64,000 nt of DNA from Pseudomonas lini (lineage in GTDB: Bacteria; Pseudomonadota; Gammaproteobacteria; Pseudomonadales; Pseudomonadaceae): contig NZ_JAUSSR010000008.1 in NCBI RefSeq assembly GCF_030812475.1, forward strand, positions 281,505-345,504. Reading direction: 5' to 3'. Positions 44,534 through 53,685 of the stretch are shown here, one piece after another. The notes beneath the pieces were generated by a model that did not search any database, was not told where the DNA came from, and worked only from the letters and a program-made list of their open reading frames with translations. The translations under genes and the position numbers were made by a program. Numbering within the stretch: the stretch's first letter is position 1; every line of letters begins with the position of its first letter.

Positions 44534-45592
44534 GGTTTCGTGTTGTTTCAGGGCCCATTCCACATGTTCGCGAACCAGTTCCGAGGGGTATTCGCGTCGC
44601 GCCTTCAACGCTTCCAGCACCGGAATGCTCGACGGCGCATTGCCCAGGCCCACCGCCAGGTTGCGCAGCCAGCGCTCGTAACCGGCCCGGCGTAGCGGCG
44701 ACCCCTCGGTGCTGCTCAAGAATTTGTCTTCGTCCCACATGAACAATTCAGCCAGTTCGGCATTGTCCAGATTGTGCCGCGGCTTGAAGTCGCTCTCCCC
44801 GGACGGACGGGCAAAGCGGTTCCATGGGCAGACGATCTGGCAGTCATCGCAACCAAACACCCGATTACCGATCAGTGGTCGCAAATCTTCCGGAATCGCG
44901 CTTTTCAGTTCGATGGTCAGATAGGAAATACAGCGTCGGGCATCCAGCACGTAGGGGCCAACGAAAGCATTGGTCGGGCAAATGTCCAGGCATGCGGTGC
45001 AACGGCCGCAGTGTTCGGTAGCGTGAGGCGGGTCTACGGGCAGCGGCAGGTCGACGAACAACTCGCTGAGAAAGAAATAACTGCCAGCCTTGCGGTTCAA
45101 GACCAAGGTGTTTTTGCCGATCCAGCCCAGACCGGCCTTTTGCGCAATGGCCTTTTCCAGTACCGGTGCACTGTCGACGAACGCGCGGTAGCCGAACGGG
45201 CCGATCACCGCCTGGATTTTTTCTGCCAATTGTTGCACGCGTTTACGGATCAATTTGTGGTAATCGCGGCCCAAGGCATAGCGCGAAACGTAAGCTTTTT
45301 CCGGTTGCGCCAGTCGCTGGGCCATTTCCGTGTCGCCGGGCAGGTAGTCCATGCGCAGGGAGACGACCCTTAACGTGCCCGGTACCAGCTCTTGCGGGTG
45401 CGAGCGTTTGCTGCCGTGGGCGCCCATGTATTCCATTTCGCCGTGGTAGCCGGCTTCGAGCCAGCGCTGCAGGTGCTGCTCATGCTCGGCCAGGTCCAGG
45501 CCGCTGATGCCGACTTGCTGAAAGCCCAGCTCGCGGCCCCAATCCTTGATGGATTGGGCGAGGGCGGGCAGGTCTGTGGTAATAGCGGGCAT
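44528..45592 (-). CDS. queG: epoxyqueuosine reductase QueG
   Basis: The 354-residue cobalamin and iron-sulfur enzyme does the last step of queuosine synthesis in tRNA. Two 4Fe-4S motifs are complete: CGRCTACLDICP near residue 188 and CDDCQIVCPWN near 245. The cobalamin-binding half has YALGRDYHKLIRKR and FVDSAPVLEKAIA. ATG 45592 gives the usual length; no good ribosome-binding site is visible. Its stop codon lies inside a REP element. It is divergent from nnr. Confidence 0.95.
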   Translation of the reverse strand: MPAITTDLPALAQSIKDWGRELGFQQVGISGLDLAEHEQHLQRWLEAGYHGEMEYMGAHGSKRSHPQELVPGTLRVVSLRMDYLPGDTEMAQRLAQPEKAYVSRYALGRDYHKLIRKRVQQLAEKIQAVIGPFGYRAFVDSAPVLEKAIAQKAGLGWIGKNTLVLNRKAGSYFFLSELFVDLPLPVDPPHATEHCGRCTACLDICPTNAFVGPYVLDARRCISYLTIELKSAIPEDLRPLIGNRVFGCDDCQIVCPWNRFARPSGESDFKPRHNLDNAELAELFMWDEDKFLSSTEGSPLRRAGYERWLRNLAVGLGNAPSSIPVLEALKARREYPSELVREHVEWALKQHETL

Positions 45593-45621
45593 GAGACGAG
45601 AGAAACCGGAGCTGAGGTGCG

Positions 45622-45627
45622 TATAAT
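45622..45627 (+). promoter_or_regulatory. consensus -10 box before nnr
   Basis: TATAAT matches the sigma-70 -10 consensus exactly, 29 bp before the nnr start. No clear -35 box is seen at 16-18 bp (AGAGAA region). It could serve the whole nnr to hfl operon. Confidence 0.45.
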
Positions 45628-45655
45628 TCTGCCAGACATCGGAGCCCGAAGACGC

Positions 45656-47155
45656 ATGCCGCACACTAAAGATGATTTACCCGACGCGCTGTACAGTGCC
45701 GCGCAAGTGCGAAGGCTCGATGCGAGCCTGATCGCAGCCGGCACTCCGGGCTTCGAATTGATGCAGCGGGCGGCGCGAGCCACCTGGCGTGCGCTGGTCC
45801 GTCATTGGCCGACGGCGAACGAGCTGAGTGTGGTGACCGGTCATGGCAACAACGCCGGCGATGGCTATTTAATAGCTGTTTTGGCCAGGCGTGCAGGCTG
45901 GCATGTGCGCGTCCTGGCAGTCGGCGATCCTCAGCGTTTGCAAGGCGATGCTGGCCTGGCCCACGCCGATGCTGTGGCCGAAGGCATTGCCGTTCAAGCC
46001 TGGAGCGCGCAGTCCGGGTTGCGGGGTGTCGTGGTGGACGCCATGCTCGGCACCGGTTTGACCGGAGAAGTGCGAGAGCCCTATGCCGGTGTCATCGCAG
46101 CGATCAATGCCAGTGGCTTGCCGGTGGCGGCAGTGGATATTCCTTCGGGACTTTGCGCCGATACGGGACGTGTCCTTGGCTCGGCCGTTCGGGCTGATCT
46201 GACCGTGACCTTCATTGGCTTGAAATTGGGGCTGTTCACCGGCGACGCGGCGGACGTGGTGGGGGAGTTGGTGTTCAATGATCTGCAGGCCGCCCCTGAG
46301 TCCTTTAATGGGGTCGACGTCAGTGCGCGTCTTCTGACGGCCAGCAATGTCCCTCGCCTGGCCAGCCGCGCTCGGGCTGCCCATAAAGGCAAGTTCGGCC
46401 ACGTGCTGTTGATCGGCGGAGACCGAGGTTTTGGCGGCGCGATCCTGCTGAGTGCACAAACTGCGCTGCGCAGTGGCGCGGGCATGGTGTCGGTATCGAC
46501 GCGCAGTGAACATGTTCCCGCCGCCCTGGCGAGGCTTCCCGAAGCCATGGTGCTGGGCACTTCGTCGGCCAACCAACTGATGGGATTGCTGGAAAAAGTT
46601 TCCGTGCTGGTCGTCGGTCCAGGACTGGGGCAGGCGTCTTGGGGGCGCAGTCTTCTGTCGGCGGCGGCCAACGCACCGCTTGCGCAAGTCTGGGACGCCG
46701 ACGCCTTGAATCTGTTGGCTGAAGAGCAGGTGGAATTGCCCAAGGATTGCGTGATCACGCCGCATCCGGGCGAAGCGGCTCGGTTGCTTGGGCTGTCGAC
46801 AGCCGAGGTCCAGGCCGATCGTCCAGCCGCTGCCCACGCATTGAGCAAAAAATACACAGCGGTTGTGGTCCTGAAAGGCGCCGGCAGCCTGATCGCCAGT
46901 CCCGATGGGCGTCTGGCGGTGTGCGACCGGGGGCATCCGGCAATGGCTACCGCCGGATTGGGCGATGTACTGGCCGGATTGCTGGGCGCGCTGCTGGCCC
47001 AAGGCATGAGCACCTTTGACGCCGCGTGCCTCGGGGTCTGGCTGCACGCCAACGCCGGTGCACAAGAAGGTAAATCGGGCCGTGGGCTGGCGGCCAGTGA
47101 TCTGATTCCAGCCATTCGTCAGTTGTTGGAGGAGCAAGCACCGTGTCTGAAGTAA
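45656..47155 (+). CDS. nnr: bifunctional NAD(P)H-hydrate epimerase / ADP-dependent dehydratase Nnr
   Basis: The 499-residue metabolite-repair enzyme restores damaged NAD(P)HX. The N-terminal YjeF epimerase domain has VVTGHGNNAGDGYL near residue 60 and MLGTGLTG. The C-terminal ribokinase-like dehydratase has ITPHPGEAARLLG near 365 and ATAGLGDVLAG near 430. ATG 45656 is the first start that fits the domain. It begins a run of genes in one direction and overlaps tsaE by 13 bp. Confidence 0.95.
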   Translation: MPHTKDDLPDALYSAAQVRRLDASLIAAGTPGFELMQRAARATWRALVRHWPTANELSVVTGHGNNAGDGYLIAVLARRAGWHVRVLAVGDPQRLQGDAGLAHADAVAEGIAVQAWSAQSGLRGVVVDAMLGTGLTGEVREPYAGVIAAINASGLPVAAVDIPSGLCADTGRVLGSAVRADLTVTFIGLKLGLFTGDAADVVGELVFNDLQAAPESFNGVDVSARLLTASNVPRLASRARAAHKGKFGHVLLIGGDRGFGGAILLSAQTALRSGAGMVSVSTRSEHVPAALARLPEAMVLGTSSANQLMGLLEKVSVLVVGPGLGQASWGRSLLSAAANAPLAQVWDADALNLLAEEQVELPKDCVITPHPGEAARLLGLSTAEVQADRPAAAHALSKKYTAVVVLKGAGSLIASPDGRLAVCDRGHPAMATAGLGDVLAGLLGALLAQGMSTFDAACLGVWLHANAGAQEGKSGRGLAASDLIPAIRQLLEEQAPCLK

Positions 47156-47613
47156 CCCTGTACCTGGCTGATGAAGAGGCGATGACGGCGTTTGGCGCAC
47201 GTATCGCGAAAACCACCGAAGGGCACGGTCTGATTTTTCTGAAAGGGGATCTGGGGGCGGGGAAAACCACGCTGTCCCGAGGCATCATCCGGGGGCTGGG
47301 GCATGTGGGTGCGGTAAAAAGTCCGACCTTCACCCTGGTCGAACCTTACGAGATCGACGACATCCGGGCCTTCCATTTCGACCTGTATCGATTGGTCGAT
47401 CCTGAAGAGCTGGAATACCTCGGTATCCGCGACTACTTCGAAGACGATGCGTTGTGCCTGATCGAGTGGCCCGAAAAAGGTGCAGGCTTTTTGCCAAAGC
47501 CTGACCTGACCATTACCATTAGCCCGCAAGACAGCGGGCGTTCGCTGAAAATTTTGTCCCAAGGCTCGCGTGGCGAGTCGTGGTGTGCCGCTTTGGCATT
47601 GGAATCCAATTAA
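47143..47613 (+). CDS. tsaE: tRNA t6A modification ATPase TsaE
   Basis: The 156-residue P-loop protein has Walker A GDLGAGKTTLSRG near residue 35 and the family's SPTFTLVEPY near 66. It works with TsaB, TsaC and TsaD to make t6A at position 37 of ANN-decoding tRNAs. The start is GTG 47143, inside the end of nnr, with a GGAGGA ribosome-binding site upstream. Confidence 0.95.
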   Translation: MSEVTLYLADEEAMTAFGARIAKTTEGHGLIFLKGDLGAGKTTLSRGIIRGLGHVGAVKSPTFTLVEPYEIDDIRAFHFDLYRLVDPEELEYLGIRDYFEDDALCLIEWPEKGAGFLPKPDLTITISPQDSGRSLKILSQGSRGESWCAALALESN

Positions 47614-47628
47614 ATGATGGGGTCAGGT

Positions 47629-49041
47629 ATGCGCTTTCGCGCGATGGTAGCTGCCGTAGGGTTGTTGTTTCTGGCGGTAACCGTCGACGCTGTGGCCGAG
47701 ACGAAGGTCAACAGCGTTCGCCTGTGGCGGGCTCCGGACAACACACGACTGGTGTTCGATCTGACGGGGCCTGTCCAGCACAGCGTGTTTACCCTGTCCG
47801 CTCCGGATCGACTGGTGATCGACATCAATGGTGCGAGCCTCGGGGCGCCCTTGAGCGTCAATAGTTCGAACACCCCGATCACCGCGATGCGTTCGGCCCA
47901 ACGCACGCCGACCGACCTGCGGGTGGTCATCGACCTGAAAAAAGCCGTCACGCCGAAAAGCTTTACCCTGGCGCCAAACGCCCAGTACGGTAACCGGCTG
48001 GTGGTGGATCTGTTCGATAATCCTGCCGACGCCGCGCCGATTCCGGCGCCGACCAACGTCGCGACAGTGGCCCCGGTGCCGGTCACTCCGGTCGACCCGC
48101 CGGTCAAATTGCCGCCAGCCCCGGCCGGCAAGCGCGACATCGTCGTGGTCATCGATGCCGGCCACGGTGGCGAAGACCCGGGCGCTTCCGGTTCTCGCGG
48201 TCAACGCGAGAAAGACGTGGTGCTGGCCATCGCTCGCGAACTGCAGCGCCAGGTCAACGGCATGAAAGGCTTCCGTGCCGAACTGACCCGTACCGGCGAC
48301 TACTTCATTCCCTTGCGCGGCCGTACCGAAATCGCCCGCAAGAAGGGCGCCGACCTGTTCGTCTCGATCCACGCCGATGCCGCGCCTTCGGCCGCCGCCT
48401 TCGGTGCGTCGGTGTTCGCCCTGTCGGATCGCGGCGCCACGTCCGAGACGGCGCGCTGGCTGGCCGACAGTGAAAACCGTTCCGACCTGATCGGCGGCGC
48501 CGGTAACGTCAGCCTCGACGACAAGGACCGGATGTTGGCGGGCGTACTGCTCGATCTGTCGATGACCGCCTCCCTGACGTCCAGCCTGAACGTCGGCCAG
48601 AAGGTCCTGAGCAACATCGGCCGGGTCACGCCACTGCATAAACAACGGGTGGAACAGGCTGGATTCATGGTGTTGAAGTCGCCGGACATCCCGTCGATCC
48701 TGGTGGAAACAGGGTTCATCTCCAACGCCAACGAAGCCTCGAAACTCGCTGCGTCAAGCCACCAGCAGGCGCTCGCGCGATCGATCAGCAGTGGCGTGCG
48801 TCAGTTCTTCCAGCAAAATCCACCGCCAGGCACCTACATTGCCTGGCTGCGTGATTCCGGCAAGATCGCCCAGGGACCGCGCGACCACCGGGTGAGCCCG
48901 GGGGAAACGTTGGCGATGATCGCCGTTCGCTACCAGGTGTCGCCGGCCACCCTGCGCAGCGTTAACAACCTGGCAAGCGATGAGCTCAAAGTCGGTCAGC
49001 ACCTGACGATTCCGGGCACTGAACTGGCGGCCAAAGAATGA
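47629..49041 (+). CDS. amiB: N-acetylmuramoyl-L-alanine amidase AmiB/AmiC type
   Basis: The 470-residue periplasmic enzyme cleaves septal peptidoglycan stem peptides. A Sec signal (MRFRAMVAAVGLLFLAVTVD) precedes an AMIN domain (about 25-125), a Pro-rich linker, the zinc amidase_3 domain (about 170-385; IDAGHGGEDPGA, FVSIHADA, LVETGFISN) and a C-terminal LysM (about 415-465). ATG 47629 is chosen; ATG 47614 and ATG 47617 are in frame and would add up to five residues. Its stop overlaps the mutL start (ATGA). Confidence 0.94.
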   Translation: MRFRAMVAAVGLLFLAVTVDAVAETKVNSVRLWRAPDNTRLVFDLTGPVQHSVFTLSAPDRLVIDINGASLGAPLSVNSSNTPITAMRSAQRTPTDLRVVIDLKKAVTPKSFTLAPNAQYGNRLVVDLFDNPADAAPIPAPTNVATVAPVPVTPVDPPVKLPPAPAGKRDIVVVIDAGHGGEDPGASGSRGQREKDVVLAIARELQRQVNGMKGFRAELTRTGDYFIPLRGRTEIARKKGADLFVSIHADAAPSAAAFGASVFALSDRGATSETARWLADSENRSDLIGGAGNVSLDDKDRMLAGVLLDLSMTASLTSSLNVGQKVLSNIGRVTPLHKQRVEQAGFMVLKSPDIPSILVETGFISNANEASKLAASSHQQALARSISSGVRQFFQQNPPPGTYIAWLRDSGKIAQGPRDHRVSPGETLAMIAVRYQVSPATLRSVNNLASDELKVGQHLTIPGTELAAKE

Positions 49042-50942
49042 ATCAGGCCCTGAGCAACACCGCTCGTATCGAGCTGCTCAGTCCCCGGCTGGCGAACCAG
49101 ATTGCCGCCGGCGAGGTGGTCGAGCGCCCGGCTTCGGTGATCAAGGAGTTGCTGGAAAACAGCCTCGACTCCGGTGCCAGGCGCATCGATGTCGATGTGG
49201 AGCAGGGTGGTGTCAAATTGCTGCGTGTGCGCGACGATGGCAGCGGCATTTCCGCCGATGACTTGCCGCTGGCCCTGGCCCGTCATGCCACCAGCAAGAT
49301 CCGCAACCTGGAGGACCTCGAGCAGGTCATGAGCCTCGGCTTTCGTGGCGAGGCCCTGGCGTCGATCAGTTCCGTGGCACGGCTGACGCTGACGTCCCGT
49401 ACCCAAGAGGCCGATCAGGCCTGGCAAGTCGAAACCGAAGGCCGGGACATGGCGCCGCGGGTACAGCCTGCCGCTCATCCGGTCGGTACCTCGGTCGAAG
49501 TGCGCGACCTGTTCTTCAATACCCCGGCACGCCGCAAGTTTCTCAAGACTGAAAAAACCGAGTTCGATCACCTGCAGGAAGTGATCAAGCGCCTGGCCTT
49601 GGCGCGTTTCGACGTGGCCTTCCACCTGCGCCATAACGGCAAGACCATCCTCAGCCTGCATGAGGCCCACGATGATGCGGCCCGCGCCCGGCGTGTGGCG
49701 GCCATCTGCGGTCCGGGCTTCCTGGAGCAGGCGCTGCCGATCGAAATCGAGCGCAATGGCCTGCATCTTTGGGGCTGGGTCGGCTTGCCGACGTTCAATC
49801 GCAGCCAGGCGGACTTGCAGTATTTCTTTGTGAATGGCAGAGCCGTGCGCGACAAGCTGGTGGCCCACGCGGTCCGCCAGGCTTATCGCGATGTGCTGTT
49901 CAACGGCCGTCACCCGACCTTCGTGCTGTTTTTCGAAGTCGATCCGGCGGGCGTCGACGTCAACGTGCACCCGACCAAACACGAAGTGCGCTTCCGTGAC
50001 GGGCGCATGGTCCACGACTTCCTCTATGGCACCTTGCACCGCGCCCTGGGCGATGTGCGTCCGGAAGATCAATTGGCGGCGCCCGTGGCGACAGCCATCG
50101 TTCGACCGACCGGGATCGAGGCCGGCGAGTTTGGTCCCCAGGGTGAAATGCGCCTGGCGGCCAACGCGTTGCTGGAGCAACCCCAGGCTCAGCCAGCCTT
50201 CAATGCAACGGCTGGCTCGGGCGCCGGCGCCGGTTATCAATACACGCCACGACCGCAGTCCGGTGTTCCCGCCGCTGAGGCCCAGGCTGCCTACCGCGAG
50301 TTCTTCGCGCCGTTGCCCGAGGCCAACGCGGTCGCGCTACCGGCCGGGCAGGACGATATTCCGCCACTGGGTTACGCGTTGGCGCAGCTCAAGGGCATCT
50401 ATATTCTGTCGGAGAACGCACAAGGCCTGGTGTTGGTGGACATGCATGCCGCCCATGAGCGGATCATGTACGAACGCCTGAAAATCGCCATGGCCAGCGA
50501 AGGCCTGAGTGGCCAGCCGCTGTTGGTGCCCGAATCCCTGGCGGTCAGCCAGCGTGAAGCCGATTGCGCCGAAGAGCATGTGGCCTGGTTCCAGCGCCTG
50601 GGCTTCGAGTTGCAGCGCCTTGGCCCGGAATCCCTGGCCATCCGGCAGATTCCGGCCTTGCTCAAGCAGGCTGAAGCCAATCGACTGGTCAGTGACGTAT
50701 TGGCAGACCTGATGGAATACGGCACCAGCGACCGGATCCAGGCGCACCTGAACGAGCTGCTCGGGACCATGGCCTGTCACGGCGCGATACGTGCGAATCG
50801 GCGTCTGGCCCTGCCGGAAATGAACGGTCTGTTGCGCGACATGGAAAACACCGAGCGCAGCGGTCAATGCAACCATGGCCGACCGACCTGGACCCAATTG
50901 GGCCTGGACGATCTGGACAAACTGTTCTTGCGCGGTCGTTGA
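49038..50942 (+). CDS. mutL: DNA mismatch repair protein MutL
   Basis: The 634-residue GHKL ATPase has VKELLENSLD-type, DDGSGI, ATSKI and GFRGEAL motifs in the first 110 residues. The C-terminal dimer domain contains DMHAAHERIMYE near residue 467, fitting the MutL endonuclease pattern DQHA(x2)E(x4)E with Met for Gln, and CNHGRP at the end. P. aeruginosa MutL is known to nick DNA, unlike the E. coli protein. It overlaps amiB by 4 bp and miaA by 1 bp (TGATG). Confidence 0.96.
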   Translation: MNQALSNTARIELLSPRLANQIAAGEVVERPASVIKELLENSLDSGARRIDVDVEQGGVKLLRVRDDGSGISADDLPLALARHATSKIRNLEDLEQVMSLGFRGEALASISSVARLTLTSRTQEADQAWQVETEGRDMAPRVQPAAHPVGTSVEVRDLFFNTPARRKFLKTEKTEFDHLQEVIKRLALARFDVAFHLRHNGKTILSLHEAHDDAARARRVAAICGPGFLEQALPIEIERNGLHLWGWVGLPTFNRSQADLQYFFVNGRAVRDKLVAHAVRQAYRDVLFNGRHPTFVLFFEVDPAGVDVNVHPTKHEVRFRDGRMVHDFLYGTLHRALGDVRPEDQLAAPVATAIVRPTGIEAGEFGPQGEMRLAANALLEQPQAQPAFNATAGSGAGAGYQYTPRPQSGVPAAEAQAAYREFFAPLPEANAVALPAGQDDIPPLGYALAQLKGIYILSENAQGLVLVDMHAAHERIMYERLKIAMASEGLSGQPLLVPESLAVSQREADCAEEHVAWFQRLGFELQRLGPESLAIRQIPALLKQAEANRLVSDVLADLMEYGTSDRIQAHLNELLGTMACHGAIRANRRLALPEMNGLLRDMENTERSGQCNHGRPTWTQLGLDDLDKLFLRGR

Positions 50943-51913
50943 TGAGCCAGCTCCCTCCAGCTATTTTCCTGATGGGACCGACTGCCGCGGGCAAGACCGA
51001 CCTGGCTATCGAACTCACCAAAGTCTTGCCTTGCGAGCTGATCAGCGTCGATTCGGCGTTGGTCTATCGTGGCATGGACATCGGCACCGCCAAGCCTTCC
51101 AAAGAAATTCTGGGCGAATTCCCCCACCGTCTGATCGATATTCTCGACCCGGCAGAGAGCTATTCGGCCGCGGATTTCCGGCGTGATGCCCTCGACGCCA
51201 TGGCCGACATAACCGCACGGGGAAAAATTCCGCTGCTGGTGGGGGGCACAATGCTCTATTACAAGGCTTTGGTCGACGGGCTGGCGGACATGCCAGCCGC
51301 CGATCCCGACGTCCGCGCACAGATCGAAGAAGAAGCCGCACGCCTTGGCTGGCAAGCCCTGCACGATCAATTGGCAGTGATTGACCCAGCGTCTGCAACG
51401 CGCATTCATCCGAACGATCCCCAGCGACTCAGTCGAGCGCTGGAGGTTTATCGAGTCAGCGGTCAAAGCATGACTGAGCTGCGCTTGCGACAATCTGCGC
51501 AAAGTACTGAAGCAGCCGCTTCGGGACAGCAACAATTGCCCTATACTGTCGCGAACTTGGCCATTGCTCCGGCAAATCGCCAGGTACTTCATGAGCGAAT
51601 TAAACAAAGATTTACTTTAATGTTGGAACAGGGATTCATTGACGAGGTCGTAGCCCTGCGTAAGAGAAGTGACCTGCATGCCGGGTTGCCGTCTATACGT
51701 GCAGTAGGCTACCGACAAGTCTGGGACTACCTGGATGGCAAGCTGTCGCAAGCCGAAATGCAGGAGCGTGGAATCATTGCCACGCGCCAGTTGGCGAAGC
51801 GCCAGTTCACCTGGTTGCGCAGCTGGGCTGATTTACACTGGTTGGACAGCCTGGATTGCGACAATCTGCCGCGCGCCTTGAAATACCTGGGGACCATCTC
51901 CATATTGAGCTGA
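50942..51913 (+). CDS. miaA: tRNA dimethylallyltransferase MiaA
   Basis: The 323-residue enzyme adds dimethylallyl to A37 of UNN-decoding tRNAs. The P-loop GPTAAGKTDLA is at residues 11-21, followed by SVDSALVYRGMDIGTAKP and RAVGYRQVWDYL near 245. ATG 50942 overlaps the mutL stop. Gene order mutL-miaA-hfq-hflX is that of most gammaproteobacteria. Confidence 0.97.
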   Translation: MSQLPPAIFLMGPTAAGKTDLAIELTKVLPCELISVDSALVYRGMDIGTAKPSKEILGEFPHRLIDILDPAESYSAADFRRDALDAMADITARGKIPLLVGGTMLYYKALVDGLADMPAADPDVRAQIEEEAARLGWQALHDQLAVIDPASATRIHPNDPQRLSRALEVYRVSGQSMTELRLRQSAQSTEAAASGQQQLPYTVANLAIAPANRQVLHERIKQRFTLMLEQGFIDEVVALRKRSDLHAGLPSIRAVGYRQVWDYLDGKLSQAEMQERGIIATRQLAKRQFTWLRSWADLHWLDSLDCDNLPRALKYLGTISILS

Positions 51914-52008
51914 GTCCTTGCAATTGCCGTCTATCCTTGGGGGTCTGACGGCCACAAGCCATCTGTTTACCTATTTTTTTATATTGAATCCTTAAAGGAG
52001 TGCGGCAC

Positions 52009-52275
52009 ATGTCAAAAGGGCATTCGCTACAAGACCCTTACTTGAATACTTTACGTAAAGAGAAAGTGGGGGTCTCCATCTACCTGGTCAACGGGATCAA
52101 GCTGCAAGGCACGATCGAGTCTTTCGACCAGTTTGTTATCCTGCTGAAAAACACCGTCAGCCAGATGGTTTACAAACACGCTATCTCGACAGTGGTGCCG
52201 GTTCGTCCAATTCGTCTGCCTAGTGCCGCCGAAAGTGAACAGGGCGACGCTGAGCCTGCTCCGGGTAACGCCTGA
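52009..52275 (+). CDS. hfq: RNA chaperone Hfq
   Basis: The 88-residue Sm-like protein pairs small RNAs with target mRNAs. Gln8, Asp9 and the proximal-face Tyr55-Lys56-His57 are conserved. The last 20 residues are a short acidic tail. ATG 52009 has AAAGGAG eight bases upstream; a GTG at 52000 overlaps that site and is unlikely. The 95-bp leader contains a run of seven T at 51974-51980, a possible Hfq-binding U-tract for self-control. Confidence 0.97.
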   Translation: MSKGHSLQDPYLNTLRKEKVGVSIYLVNGIKLQGTIESFDQFVILLKNTVSQMVYKHAISTVVPVRPIRLPSAAESEQGDAEPAPGNA

Positions 52276-52287
52276 TAGGAGTCTCCT

Positions 52288-53589
52288 TTGTTCTTTGAGC
52301 GCCACGGTGGTGGTGAGCGGGCAATTCTCGTTCACTTGGATGGTCAGGACCCTGAGGCGCGCGAAGATCCGCAGGAGTTTCAGGAATTGGCAATGTCGGC
52401 TGGCGCCGAGACCGTCGCGTTTTTCAACGTGCCGCGTCATCGGCCAACCGCCAAATACCTGATTGGCAGCGGCAAGGTCGAGGAATTGCGCGACCTGGTC
52501 AAAGCCGAACAGGTGGATCTGGTGATTTTCAATCACATCCTCACGCCCAGTCAGGAACGTAACCTCGAACGTGTTTTCGAGTGTCGCGTGATCGACCGCA
52601 CGGGTCTGATTCTCGATATCTTCGCCCAACGCGCCCGCACCCATGAAGGCAAGCTCCAGGTCGAACTGGCCCAGCTTGAGCACATGAGTACGCGCCTGGT
52701 TCGTGGCTGGACTCACCTTGAGCGGCAAAAGGGCGGTATCGGTCTGCGCGGCCCGGGTGAAACCCAGCTGGAAACCGACCGGCGCCTGTTGCGGGTTCGC
52801 CTGCGCCAGATCAAGGGGCGCCTGGAAAAGGTTCGCAGCCAGCGTGAGCAATCTCGCCGCGGGCGCAAACGGGCTGACATTCCGACGGTCTCACTGGTGG
52901 GTTATACCAACGCAGGCAAATCGACGCTGTTCAACTCGGTGACCGATTCCGATGTCTTCGCCGCCGACCAGCTCTTCGCTACCCTCGACCCGACCCTGCG
53001 CCGACTCGAACTCGACGACCTCGGTCCGATCGTGCTGGCCGATACCGTGGGCTTCATTCGCCACCTGCCGCACAAACTGGTCGAGGCATTTCGGGCTACG
53101 CTCGAAGAGTCGAGCAACTCCGACCTGCTGCTGCACGTGATCGACGCCCATGAACCTGAGCGTATGGCCCAGATTGAACAGGTGATGGTGGTGCTCGGGG
53201 AGATCGGCGCTCAAGACTTGCCGATCCTCGAGGTTTACAACAAACTCGATTTGCTCGAGGGTGTGGAGCCGCAGATCCAGCGCGATGCCGATGGCAAGCC
53301 GCAACGGGTCTGGTTGTCGGCCAGGGACGGTACGGGTCTGGATTTGCTCAAACAGGCTGTGGCCGAACTGCTCGGCGACGATTTGTTTGTTGGCACCTTG
53401 CGCTTGCCGCAACGTTTTGCTCGACTGCGTGCGCAGTTTTTCGAAGTCGGTGCGGTACAGAAAGAAGAACACGACGAAGAAGGCATTTGCCTGCTGGCCG
53501 TTCGTTTGCCACGAATCGAGTTGAATCGACTGGTGAGCCGCGAAGGATTGCAGCCGATGGATTTCATCGAGCAACACACTTTGCAATAA
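52288..53589 (+). CDS. hflX: ribosome-associated GTPase HflX
   Basis: The 433-residue GTPase splits stalled ribosomes under stress. The N-terminal HflX domain (about 1-190; GSGKVEELRDLV, FNHILTPSQERN) is followed by the G domain with G1 GYTNAGKST near 204, G3 DTVGF and G4 YNKLDL. The start is TTG 52288 with AGGAG six bases upstream. It lies 12 bp after hfq. Confidence 0.95.
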   Translation: MFFERHGGGERAILVHLDGQDPEAREDPQEFQELAMSAGAETVAFFNVPRHRPTAKYLIGSGKVEELRDLVKAEQVDLVIFNHILTPSQERNLERVFECRVIDRTGLILDIFAQRARTHEGKLQVELAQLEHMSTRLVRGWTHLERQKGGIGLRGPGETQLETDRRLLRVRLRQIKGRLEKVRSQREQSRRGRKRADIPTVSLVGYTNAGKSTLFNSVTDSDVFAADQLFATLDPTLRRLELDDLGPIVLADTVGFIRHLPHKLVEAFRATLEESSNSDLLLHVIDAHEPERMAQIEQVMVVLGEIGAQDLPILEVYNKLDLLEGVEPQIQRDADGKPQRVWLSARDGTGLDLLKQAVAELLGDDLFVGTLRLPQRFARLRAQFFEVGAVQKEEHDEEGICLLAVRLPRIELNRLVSREGLQPMDFIEQHTLQ

Positions 53590-53685
53590 AAGCCTGAGAA
53601 AGCGGTTGTGCCGTAGTCACAGGCATTCTGTAGCATTGGTCGGCGCGCCGTGGGTGCGTCTTTGCTTTATCAGATGGAGAGCGCT

